Shown here one piece after another: positions 1 to 7,393 of a DNA stretch of 64,000 nt. The translations under genes and the position numbers were made by a program. This stretch comes from Elusimicrobiota bacterium (GTDB taxonomy: Bacteria > Elusimicrobiota > Elusimicrobia > UBA1565): NCBI GenBank assembly GCA_016196755.1, contig JACPXC010000045.1, positions 62,001-126,000 of the forward strand. The letters run 5' to 3'. The notes under the pieces were generated by a model that saw only the letters and a list, made by a program, of their open reading frames with translations, was not told the origin of the DNA and did no database searches. The first letter of the stretch is position 1. The number at the start of each line of letters is the position of its first letter.

Positions 1-3000
1 GGGGGGCGGGACGTATGCGGGGAGCGCCGCGGCCCGCGACGGAGGCGGGATGTAGCTCTCCTCTTCGCTGGCCTTGGCCGGCTTGCCGGCGTCCTTCACG
101 CGCAGGGTGTTGTGGACGACCTCGAGCTCGGGGTTGTCGCGGCCGGTGACGGCACCCAGCCAGCGCTTGTGGACGGGCTCGTCGACGCGCGGCGTGCCCT
201 CCTTCCAGGTCCGGCGCATCAGCGACATGGCGATCTGGGAGCCGAAGCCGGCGCCCAGGCGCAGGGCGAACTCGCAGTCGTAGGCGCCGCCCTTCGACAG
301 CGTGATGCCGGTCAGGTTGGGGTCGGGCTCCTTGTAGTTGGCGATCGGGGGCAGGCGGCCGACGTTCATCGCGCGCACCGCCACCACGTCCTCGAGGCTG
401 GCGCCCATCGAGTGGCCGGTGAAGCCCTTGGTGTTGGTGACGACGACCTTCTCGGCGTCCGGACCGAAGGTGGCCTTGAGGGCTTCCACCTCGGCGGCCG
501 AGCTGCCGCCCTGGGCCGGGGTGTAGGTCTCGTGCGACATGAAGAGCATCTTGGGTGCGAGCGCGGAGCGGCGCAGGCCGTGGCGCTTCTCCGCCTTGGC
601 CATGAGCTTGCCCATGGTCTCGGAGACGTGGCGGGTCGAGAGCCGGGACAAGTGGTAGGCGCTGTTGTCGAACTGGGTGGCCAGGACTTCGGCCAGCGGC
701 GTGACGCCGCGTTCGGCGGCCTTGCGGCCGTCCTCGATGACGAGCGCGGCCGCGCCCATGCCGATGATCATGCCGTTGCGGCGCCTGTCGAAAGGCAGGG
801 CGGCCTCGCTGACCACGTCCTTGGTGGTGGCCGCGCCCGAGGCCAGGAAGCCCGTCCCCATCCAGCCGAAGGAGTTCTCGTTGGTGATGTCGTCGGCCGA
901 GATCACCAGGACCCGCTTGGCGCGGCCGGTGCGGATCCAGTCCTCGGCGATGCCCACGGCCTGGGTGGTCGAGGCGCAGGCCGCGTTGACCTGGGTGCAG
1001 GGGCCCTTGGCGCCGATGAACTGGGCGGTCTGGGCATGGCCCAAGGACAGGACGCGGAAGATGAAGCTGCGCGAGAACTTGTAGACGTCCTCTTCCTTCC
1101 CCCCCGCCGGCATCAGCTCGCGGGTCCGGGCGTACCAGTCCGCCAGCTCCTGCCGGTCGGCGGGGTCCTTCACGGCCGCGATCATCTTGTCGTACATCTC
1201 GTACATGAGGCGGGCGGGCTTCTCGGCGTACTTGTGGGCGAAGAACTTGGTCATGTCCTCGATGAGGCTATCGAGGCCGGGCCAGGCCGTGGCCAGGATG
1301 ACGCCGGTCTCGGCCTGCAGCGGCACGGGCAAGCTCCAGGTGGTCGGGATCAGGCTGCCGGTCGTGGAGCGCTTGTAGTGGCGCACCAGCGGGATCTTGG
1401 CGTCCTTCAATGCCAGGATGCCGGAGGCCAGGGCCAGCTGGGCGGTGCGGTCCATCAGGCTGGAAATCGAACCGCGCACGCCGAACTCGCCGGAGATATC
1501 GAAGGCGCCGGCGCGTCCGGCCAGGCGGATGACCTGCTCGATGGACTCCATGCGCTCGAAGCCGTGGTTGCCGGTCTCGGACTTCACGACCCGCTCGAGG
1601 TTCTTCTCCACCTGCTTGTGGAGCTCAGGCAAGGGGAGCTTGTCGATGAGGTTCTGCCCCTCGATGAGGCGGTCGATGGCGTCCTCGCGGAATACCTTGT
1701 CGAAGGAGCCGGGGACGCCGGCGCCGAGGCCGGAGACCACGACGGGGCCGAGGTAGAGGTCCCAGCGGTCGAGCAATGCCTGGGCATCCAGGGTCGCCGT
1801 CGGCGCCGAGGGGACCGGCGCCGCCTTTTGGCCCAAGGCGAAGGCGCGGTACTCGGGGGTATAGGCGTTCCCTTCCTTGGCCGGGTCGAGGCGCGAGAAG
1901 TCCACCGCGATGCCGGAGGCGACGAAGCGCGCCAGCATGTCGTTGAGCTCCATGATGCCGCCCTTCTTGGGGTGGTTCGAGGAGGCCACGAAAACGTCCT
2001 TCTTGTCGCCCAAGGTGCTCGTGACGAAGGCGGTCAGCGCGCGCTTGGGGCCGCACTCGACGAAGATCCGCACGCCGTCGGCGTACATGCGCTGGATCTG
2101 CGAGATCCACTCGACCGGCGAGGCGATCTGGCGCGTCATCAGCGCCCGCACCTCGGCGGGGTCGGAGGGATAGTAGTCCGCGGTGACGTTCGAGAGCACC
2201 GGGATCTTCGGGGCCTTGGGCTGGATGCGCTCGAGGAAGCGGCCGTAGGGCTCGGTGGCCGGGGCCACGATCTCGGAGTGGAAGGCGTGGGAGACCTCGA
2301 TGAGCTGGGCTTGGACGCCCTCGGCCTTGAAGAGCTCCACGGCCCGCTCGACGGCGGCGGAGGCGCCGGCGATGACGGTCTGGATGCGGCAGTTCTTGTT
2401 GGCGGCGATGACGTAGCCGGAGACTTGCTTGAGGACGGACTCGACCTTCTCCGCCGGCCAGGCCACCGAGGCCATCTTGCCGTTGTCGGCCACCTTGACC
2501 CCGGCCATCTCGCGGCCGCGGGCGCTGACCGCGTCGAGGGCTTGCTCGAAGGTGAGGATGTCGGCGGCCACCAGGGCGCCGTACTCGCCGAGGCTGTGCC
2601 CGGCCACCATATCGGGCTCGACGCCGAACTGGCGCAGGAGGCGGAGGATGGCGACGTCCGCGGTCAGGACGGCGGGCTGGGTGATCTCGGTGCGCTTGAT
2701 GCGCTCGGCCATGTCGGCCAGGCGCGCCTCGTCCTCGCCGCCCTTGGTGAAGAGGATGTCGGAGAGCGGCTCGCCGATGAGGCGGGTCATGATCCGGTCG
2801 GCCTCGGCGAAGGTGTCGGCCACGACCTGGTACTTCTCGCGCAGGTCCTTGAGCATGTCGACGTACTGCGAACCCTGGCCGGGGAACAGGAAGGCCACCT
2901 TGGGGCGCCCGGCCGTGCCGCGGCCGGCGTGGATGCTCTTGGGCCTGAAGGCCGGCGGGGTCTTCTCCCAGATGCCGGCGCCGCGGGCTTTGAGGACGAC

Positions 3001-4704
3001 GGCGGTCTTATCGCGCAGGGCCTTGGCCGACTCGGCGGCCACCGACAGGCGCACCGGCTGGGACACGGCGCCGCGCGCGTTGACCTCGGCGGCATAGGCG
3101 GTCAGCGGCCCATCCTGGGGCGCCTCGGCGGCGGCGCGCTCGAGGCTGTTGAGCACGGAATCCTCGTCGGGCCCGCCCAGGCAGAACGCCTCGCCGCCGA
3201 GCTCGGGGGCCAGCGGCTTCCAAGGACGCGCCGCCTCCGAGGCCGTGAGCAGAGAGGCTGAGGCCTGGGCCATGGACGGCTTGCGCGAGGTCGTCGCGGG
3301 CGTGGCCTCCTCGAGGGTGATGTGGAAGTTCGTGCCGCCGAAGCCGAAGGCCGAGACGTTGGCCCGGCGCGGCTTGGCCGACTCCCAGGGGCGCGCGTCG
3401 ACGTTGACCGAGAACGGGCAGGAGCTCCAGTCGATCCCGGGGTTCGGGGTTTTGAAGTTGATCGAAGGCGGCAGGGTCTTGTGGTAGAGCGCCAGCGCCG
3501 CCTTGACCAGGCCGGCGGCGCCGGCGGCGGCCTTGAGGTGGCCGATCTGGGACTTGACCGAGCCCAACGCCACCGAGCCGGGAGCCGCGGCGCGGAACAC
3601 CTCGGCCGCGGTCTGGACCTCCACTACGTCGCCCACCGGGGTGGACGTGCCGTGGGCCTCGAGCAGGCCGACGTCGGCCGGGCCGTAGTCGAGCCCCTCG
3701 AAGGCGCGCTCCATCGCCAGCTTCTGGCCCTTGGGATTGGGGGCGGTGATGCCCTTGCCGCGGCCGTCGGAGGAGGCGCCGATCGTGCGGATAAGGGCAT
3801 AGACGCGGTCGCCGTCGCGCAGGGCGTCGGAGAGGCGCTTGAGGACCATGACGCCGCAGCCTTCGCCCATCACGAAGCCGTTGGCGCCGGCGTCGAAAGG
3901 CCGCGAGCCGTCCGGCGAGAGCGCGCCGATCTTCGAGAACTTCACGTAGGCCGGGGCCGCCATCATCTGGTCGACGCCGCCGGTGACGACGGTGTCGAAC
4001 TGCCTAAAGCGCAGGCCGTTGACGGCTTGGGCCACGGCGCCCAGCGAGGCCGCGCAGGCGGCGTCGACGGTGAAGTTGGCGCCGTTCAAGTTGAAGACGT
4101 TGGCCACCCGGCCGGCGATGACGTTGGATAGCTCGCCGGGCATGGTGTCCTCGGTGATCTCCATGAGGCCGGCCTTCACCGACTCCGCTACCTCGGCGGT
4201 CAGGGTCTCGCGCGCCGCGGCGGGAAGGCTCTTGAAAGAAGCGGCCTCGGCCATGCGGGCCAGATAGAGGGAGGTGTAGACGCGCATGTCGGAGGCTTCC
4301 TTCTTGGGACCTCCCATCGAGTTGCCGAACACCACGGCGCAGCGCGCGCGGTCGAAGGGCTTGCTCTCGAGTCCGGCGTCCTTGAGCGCTTCGGCGGTGG
4401 CGGCGACGGCCAACTGCTGGACGGTGTCCATCTGCCTGGCCACGCCCGGCGGGATGCGCAGCTTGAGGGGATCGAAGGTGAAGTCGCGGATGAAGCCGCC
4501 GATCTTCGAGTAGGTCTTGTCCTCGGCCTTGCGGTCGTCGGAATGGTAAAGGCGCCAATCCCAGCGGTCGGCGGGAACCTCGATGATGGAGTCGACCTTG
4601 CCCAGGATGTTCCGCCAGTAGGCCGGGATGTCCTTGGCTCCCGGGAAGACCCCCCCCAATCCGACGATGGCGATCGGCTCGGCGGGATCCAGAGGCTCGG
4701 GCAT
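1..4704 (-). CDS. Type I polyketide/polyunsaturated fatty-acid synthase, KS-AT-KS, 5' part (runs off left edge)
   Basis: Multidomain megasynthase; 1568 residues are visible and the frame is still open at base 1. Start ATG 4704 has AGGAGAA about 10 nt upstream. Domain order: ketosynthase 1 (about residues 8-440; active-site Cys217 in AACAASLGA, His351 in HGTSTPVGD, His389 in GHLKAAAGAAG), acyltransferase (about 605-900; Ser704 in GHSLGEYGA, His809), then a second, divergent ketosynthase (about 1000-1530; Cys1243 in NAACASTTQA, His1391, His1431). The second KS keeps a Cys-His-His triad, so it is probably condensing rather than a chain-length factor. KS-AT order at the N-terminus is shared with PfaA/HglE-type iterative synthases; carrier-protein and reductive domains would lie to the left. 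The product cannot be predicted. Confidence is high for a type I synthase and low for PUFA versus polyketide. Confidence 0.9.
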   Translation of the reverse strand, partial: MPEPLDPAEPIAIVGLGGVFPGAKDIPAYWRNILGKVDSIIEVPADRWDWRLYHSDDRKAEDKTYSKIGGFIRDFTFDPLKLRIPPGVARQMDTVQQLAVAATAEALKDAGLESKPFDRARCAVVFGNSMGGPKKEASDMRVYTSLYLARMAEAASFKSLPAAARETLTAEVAESVKAGLMEITEDTMPGELSNVIAGRVANVFNLNGANFTVDAACAASLGAVAQAVNGLRFRQFDTVVTGGVDQMMAAPAYVKFSKIGALSPDGSRPFDAGANGFVMGEGCGVMVLKRLSDALRDGDRVYALIRTIGASSDGRGKGITAPNPKGQKLAMERAFEGLDYGPADVGLLEAHGTSTPVGDVVEVQTAAEVFRAAAPGSVALGSVKSQIGHLKAAAGAAGLVKAALALYHKTLPPSINFKTPNPGIDWSSCPFSVNVDARPWESAKPRRANVSAFGFGGTNFHITLEEATPATTSRKPSMAQASASLLTASEAARPWKPLAPELGGEAFCLGGPDEDSVLNSLERAAAEAPQDGPLTAYAAEVNARGAVSQPVRLSVAAESAKALRDKTAVVLKARGAGIWEKTPPAFRPKSIHAGRGTAGRPKVAFLFPGQGSQYVDMLKDLREKYQVVADTFAEADRIMTRLIGEPLSDILFTKGGEDEARLADMAERIKRTEITQPAVLTADVAILRLLRQFGVEPDMVAGHSLGEYGALVAADILTFEQALDAVSARGREMAGVKVADNGKMASVAWPAEKVESVLKQVSGYVIAANKNCRIQTVIAGASAAVERAVELFKAEGVQAQLIEVSHAFHSEIVAPATEPYGRFLERIQPKAPKIPVLSNVTADYYPSDPAEVRALMTRQIASPVEWISQIQRMYADGVRIFVECGPKRALTAFVTSTLGDKKDVFVASSNHPKKGGIMELNDMLARFVASGIAVDFSRLDPAKEGNAYTPEYRAFALGQKAAPVPSAPTATLDAQALLDRWDLYLGPVVVSGLGAGVPGSFDKVFREDAIDRLIEGQNLIDKLPLPELHKQVEKNLERVVKSETGNHGFERMESIEQVIRLAGRAGAFDISGEFGVRGSISSLMDRTAQLALASGILALKDAKIPLVRHYKRSTTGSLIPTTWSLPVPLQAETGVILATAWPGLDSLIEDMTKFFAHKYAEKPARLMYEMYDKMIAAVKDPADRQELADWYARTRELMPAGGKEEDVYKFSRSFIFRVLSLGHAQTAQFIGAKGPCTQVNAACASTTQAVGIAEDWIRTGRAKRVLVISADDITNENSFGWMGTGFLASGAATTKDVVSEAALPFDRRRNGMIIGMGAAALVIEDGRKAAERGVTPLAEVLATQFDNSAYHLSRLSTRHVSETMGKLMAKAEKRHGLRRSALAPKMLFMSHETYTPAQGGSSAAEVEALKATFGPDAEKVVVTNTKGFTGHSMGASLEDVVAVRAMNVGRLPPIANYKEPDPNLTGITLSKGGAYDCEFALRLGAGFGSQIAMSLMRRTWKEGTPRVDEPVHKRWLGAVTGRDNPELEVVHNTLRVKDAGKPAKASEEESYIPPPSRAAALPAYVPPP

Positions 4705-4747
4705 GGCGCGGGGTTCTCCTGCGGGGCTGGGGGCGGTCAACTTGGAA

Positions 4748-4777
4748 ACGATATCAAATCGAGGCGGGGATGGTCAA
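4748..4777 (-). promoter_or_regulatory. Weak candidate promoter of the KS-AT-KS synthase gene
   Basis: On the minus strand TTGACC (4777-4772), an 18-nt spacer and TATCGT (4753-4748) precede the Shine-Dalgarno and the start at 4704. The -10 box matches consensus at only four positions. It lies in the AT-rich 4740-4980 patch, which sharply contrasts with the GC-rich genes on both sides. Confidence 0.3.
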
Positions 4778-4788
4778 TATTCCAATAG

Positions 4789-4894
4789 TGCCAGGCTTAA
4801 GTTATTAAAACAAAGAGGATTTCTCTGTTCGGACTTAAGTTATTCGACCTGCGCTGTGTGGGCGGCTAATTCATTTAATCTATTAAGCCTGGCA
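4789..4894. repeat. 12-bp inverted repeat with an internal 11-bp direct repeat, in the 4705-4989 intergenic region
   Basis: TGCCAGGCTTAA (4789-4800) recurs as its exact reverse complement at 4883-4894. Inside, CTTAAGTTATT occurs at 4796-4806 and 4834-4844, 38 bp apart. The region separates the divergent synthase gene and the 4990 gene and holds no ORF. The repeats could be operator sites for a shared regulator; no regulator gene adjoins them. Confidence 0.6.
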
Positions 4895-4950
4895 TTTTTA
4901 GATAGGCGATATTGGGGAAAACCCTGTGGAAAATCGACAAAATAGCGATA

Positions 4951-4979
4951 TTGACACCCTGGATATATTTGGTTAAACT
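4951..4979 (+). promoter_or_regulatory. Promoter of the coiled-coil membrane protein gene
   Basis: TTGACA (4951-4956), a 17-nt spacer and TAAACT (4974-4979). The -10 box ends 10 nt before ATG 4990, so the leader would be only a few nucleotides long. Confidence 0.55.
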
Positions 4980-4989
4980 CGCCTCGAGC

Positions 4990-6033
4990 ATGATGGGCCT
5001 ATTTTCCGACGTTTGGGCGGTCGCCTCCGGCGCGGGCCTTCTCCTCTGCCTTGCGGCCCTACCGTTCCTCTATAAACGCGCCCGCGCGGCGTCGAGCGCG
5101 CTGCCCGGGCTGGTCCGCGCGCCCATCGACGTCGATGACGAGCCGATCCCGGTCGTAAAGGAACCGGCCGCGCAGCCTGCCCCGCAGCCCGTCGAGGCTC
5201 CCGCGGAACGGCCGGCGGCCGCCCCTAAGGACGCGGAGGCGGCACTTCCTCGCGATAGCGCTCGGTCGGCCAAGGCCGCTGAGCCTGCCCCTCAACCGCA
5301 GTCCCAGGCCCAGCCCCAGCCGGCTCCGGCGGACCGTGACACCAAGACCTCCACCGGCGGCACCAGCCCGGCCGTGGTCTACATGCAGAACCTCAAGATC
5401 CAGATGGAGCACTTCGAGAAGGAGATCCATCAGCTGCGCTCCCAACTGGCGGGTTTCGCCCAGATGCACGACAAGGAGTTCAAAATCCTGCTCCAGAAGA
5501 TGAGCGAGTTCCAGGCCGAACTGCACGGCCAGGTGGGGGCTGCCCATGCCCCGCCGGCGGCCGCCCCGATCCCCGCCCCCGCTCCGGCACCCGCCCCGGC
5601 GAAGGCCGTTCCCGTCGCCGCGAAGCCGGCGCCTGCTCCCGCTCCGGCGCCGAAACCGGTCGCCGCCGTACCCGCGCCGGCGCCCGCGATCCCGCTGGCC
5701 AAGCCGCCCGCCGCGGCCTCCGCGCCTGCCCCGGCCCCCGCGCCCGTCCCCGTCCCGGTTCCGAAGCCGGCGGTCCAGGCTCCCGCGCCTGCCCCCGCGC
5801 CGGCCCCGAAACCCGTCACCCAGCCGATCCCCGAGAAGACCGTGCCGGTCAACCTGGCGGCCGCCGAGAAGACCCTGGTCATGCCCCCTAAGAAGGCCGA
5901 CGCCGAGACTCCAGAACAGATCGCGGCGGGTCTCTCGCTGCGCGTCCCCGGCGGCGAAGCCCAGCCCCTGACGCCTCCGCCGGCGGAAGAGGATCCGGCG
6001 CCGGGCTCGAAAGGTCCGGTCTGGCCCGTGTGA
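4990..6033 (+). CDS. Membrane-anchored, Pro/Ala-rich protein with central coiled coil, unknown function
   Basis: 347 residues if started at ATG 4990; an in-frame TTG at 4912 would lie upstream of the promoter and is rejected. One N-terminal transmembrane segment (about residues 8-26, VASGAGLLLCLAALPFLY) is followed by a basic cluster, a Pro/Ala/Glu-rich linker, a predicted amphipathic coiled coil (about 130-180), and about 100 residues of extended AP/KP-repeat sequence. No catalytic motif is seen. The long AP-rich segment resembles periplasm-spanning linkers such as those of TonB-like proteins, which is only a compositional resemblance. The stop overlaps the next gene's GTG start (GTGA), so the two are probably translationally coupled. 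Confidence 0.75.
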   Translation: MMGLFSDVWAVASGAGLLLCLAALPFLYKRARAASSALPGLVRAPIDVDDEPIPVVKEPAAQPAPQPVEAPAERPAAAPKDAEAALPRDSARSAKAAEPAPQPQSQAQPQPAPADRDTKTSTGGTSPAVVYMQNLKIQMEHFEKEIHQLRSQLAGFAQMHDKEFKILLQKMSEFQAELHGQVGAAHAPPAAAPIPAPAPAPAPAKAVPVAAKPAPAPAPAPKPVAAVPAPAPAIPLAKPPAAASAPAPAPAPVPVPVPKPAVQAPAPAPAPAPKPVTQPIPEKTVPVNLAAAEKTLVMPPKKADAETPEQIAAGLSLRVPGGEAQPLTPPPAEEDPAPGSKGPVWPV

Positions 6034-6998
6034 GCCGCGCGCTTGCGCTCCGTGTCGCCGCGCTGCTCTTGGCGGCCAGCGCGGCTTCCGCCGGCTTCTT
6101 CCCCTCCGACCCCTTCAGCGAGGCGGCCGCCGGCACCACGGGCGCCGCGTTCCTGAAGCTGCCGACGGGCGCCCGCGCCGAGGCTCTGGCGGGCACCTAC
6201 GTCGCCGCGGCGGAGGGCTCCGAGTCGGTGTTCTGGAACCCCGCCGGCTTGGCGCGCATGGCGGGCTCCGGCCGTTCCGACGTCAGCTTCGGCTACAACG
6301 CCCTGCTCGAGTCGTCCTATGCCGGGGCGGTGGCCTGGGCCCGCCCGCTGGCCTCGGGCAAGTCGACGGTCGGCGCTTCCCTGCTCTACCATTCGCCGGG
6401 AGCCATCGACGCCTACGACCGCTTGGGCAACCCCAACGGCACCTTCACGCCCATCGACCTCGCCTTGGCCGGAGCCTACGCGCGCCGCTTCGGCATCCTG
6501 TGCGCCGGCGTCGCCGGCAAGTTCATCCGCAGCGAGCTGGCCGGCGCCTCCGGGACCACCTTCGCGCTCGACTTCGGCGTCATCGCCGAGCGGGTCGGCG
6601 ACATGGGCGACGGCGCCGTCGACCTCGGCGCCTCCGTCCGCAACCTCGGGCCGGCCATCTCCGTCGGCAGCGTGGCCGACCCGCTGCCGTTCGCGCTGCA
6701 GTTGGGCGGCCTCTGGCACGTGAATCCGAAGATGTCGCTCCTGCTCGACGGACACCTCGAAGCCGATGCCGACCCGTACCCGAGCCTGGGCGGCGAGTTC
6801 ACCCAGCCGTTCGGCGCGGCCTCGAAAGGCCAGCTTCGCTTCGGCTACAACGTCAAGCGCCAGCGCGGCCTCGAGGGCCTGAGCGGCCTGGCCGCCGGCG
6901 GCGGCCTCGACCTCGACGTCTTCCGCATCGACTACGCCTGGGTCCCCTTCGGGGAGCTGGGCACCACCCACCGCATCACCACCGCGCTGCGTTTCTAA
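6030..6998 (+). CDS. PorV/PorQ-family outer-membrane barrel protein
   Basis: 322 residues, GTG start overlapping the preceding stop by 4 nt. A signal peptide (to about residue 22, ending ASAASA) leads to the conserved N-terminal block of the PorV/UPF0164 group: AFLKLPTGARAEALAG followed by the WNPAGLARM motif shared with FadL/OmpP1-like barrels. The rest alternates hydrophobic strands and ends in Phe (TALRF), as expected for an outer-membrane barrel. PorV-type proteins shuttle cargo of type IX secretion in Bacteroidota, but related proteins occur in many phyla without that system, and no other T9SS gene is visible here. Coupling to the membrane-anchored coiled-coil gene suggests an envelope function. 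Confidence 0.8.
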   Translation: MSRALALRVAALLLAASAASAGFFPSDPFSEAAAGTTGAAFLKLPTGARAEALAGTYVAAAEGSESVFWNPAGLARMAGSGRSDVSFGYNALLESSYAGAVAWARPLASGKSTVGASLLYHSPGAIDAYDRLGNPNGTFTPIDLALAGAYARRFGILCAGVAGKFIRSELAGASGTTFALDFGVIAERVGDMGDGAVDLGASVRNLGPAISVGSVADPLPFALQLGGLWHVNPKMSLLLDGHLEADADPYPSLGGEFTQPFGAASKGQLRFGYNVKRQRGLEGLSGLAAGGGLDLDVFRIDYAWVPFGELGTTHRITTALRF

Positions 6999-7019
6999 AC
7001 CGAAGCCCTGGAACTTCGT

Positions 7020-7055
7020 AGGCCTTTCAGCGGCTTAAGCTGGGGTGAAAGACCT
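7020..7055 (+). terminator. Imperfect hairpin downstream of the PorV-like gene
   Basis: AGGCCTTTCA (7020-7029) pairs with TGAAAGACCT (7046-7055) with one mismatch. It starts 22 nt after the stop at 6998. There is no clear T-tract, so the terminator role is tentative. Confidence 0.35.
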
Positions 7056-7106
7056 AGGCTCCAAAACCTGAAATCCTTGCGCCGCAACGCTTATTTCCCT
7101 TAAGCC

Positions 7107-7118
7107 CGATTTCATTCG
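7107..7118 (+). promoter_or_regulatory. Conserved upstream element, copy 1 (CGATTTCATTCG)
   Basis: This 12-mer starts exactly 44 nt before ATG 7151. An identical 12-mer sits exactly 44 nt before the paralogous gene at 24493. Both leaders also share CATCCT ending 6 nt before the ATG. The spacing fits a two-block promoter read by an alternative sigma factor, or an activator site. Confidence 0.6.
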
Positions 7119-7150
7119 ACGCCTAGCGGCCTCCCGGCCATCCTTAGGGC

Positions 7151-7378
7151 ATGACAAACAACAGCGACGTCGTCGTGGACCGGCCCTCGCGGCGCATGAT
7201 GAACACCTGGTCCAAGCGCCTGCGCACCGGCAAGGCGACGCCGGTCCCGATCTATATCGGCGGCTCGTGGAGCATGATGGTCGTGCGCGGCAACAAGCGG
7301 GTGATGCAGCTGAACATCGGCGCGCTCGGCTCGTCCGCCGGCGGCGCCTCGAAGCCGCTCTCGGAGTTGAGGAAGTAG
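7151..7378 (+). CDS. Small conserved protein of unknown function, paralogue 1
   Basis: 75 residues, basic, with no signal peptide or membrane segment. It is closely related to the 65-residue product at 24493: both begin MTNN-DV-VDRPSRRMM, continue with WSKRL, and share the block YIGGSWSMMVVRGNKRVMQL; only the C-terminal tails differ. I recognise no family. The strong core conservation and shared upstream element argue that it is a real gene despite its size. It lies downstream of the PorV-like gene and converges on the hybrid kinase gene. Confidence 0.75.
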   Translation: MTNNSDVVVDRPSRRMMNTWSKRLRTGKATPVPIYIGGSWSMMVVRGNKRVMQLNIGALGSSAGGASKPLSELRK

Positions 7379-7393
7379 GCGCCTCCGGCGGCG

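Noticed and set aside
112-3261. A 1049-codon plus-strand open frame opposite the synthase gene
   Set aside because: It is the antisense shadow of the GC-rich KS-AT-KS frame: the minus strand carries all the domain motifs, while this frame is low-complexity Gly/Ala/Asp/His-rich sequence.
4912-4989. TTG start 26 codons upstream for the coiled-coil protein
   Set aside because: It would lie upstream of a good TTGACA/TAAACT promoter, and the transmembrane segment starts naturally at ATG 4990.
5540-5830. Possible tandem DNA repeat in GCNCCNGCN-type sequence
   Set aside because: It is coding sequence for a Pro/Ala/Lys-rich linker; no fixed repeat unit holds at the DNA level.
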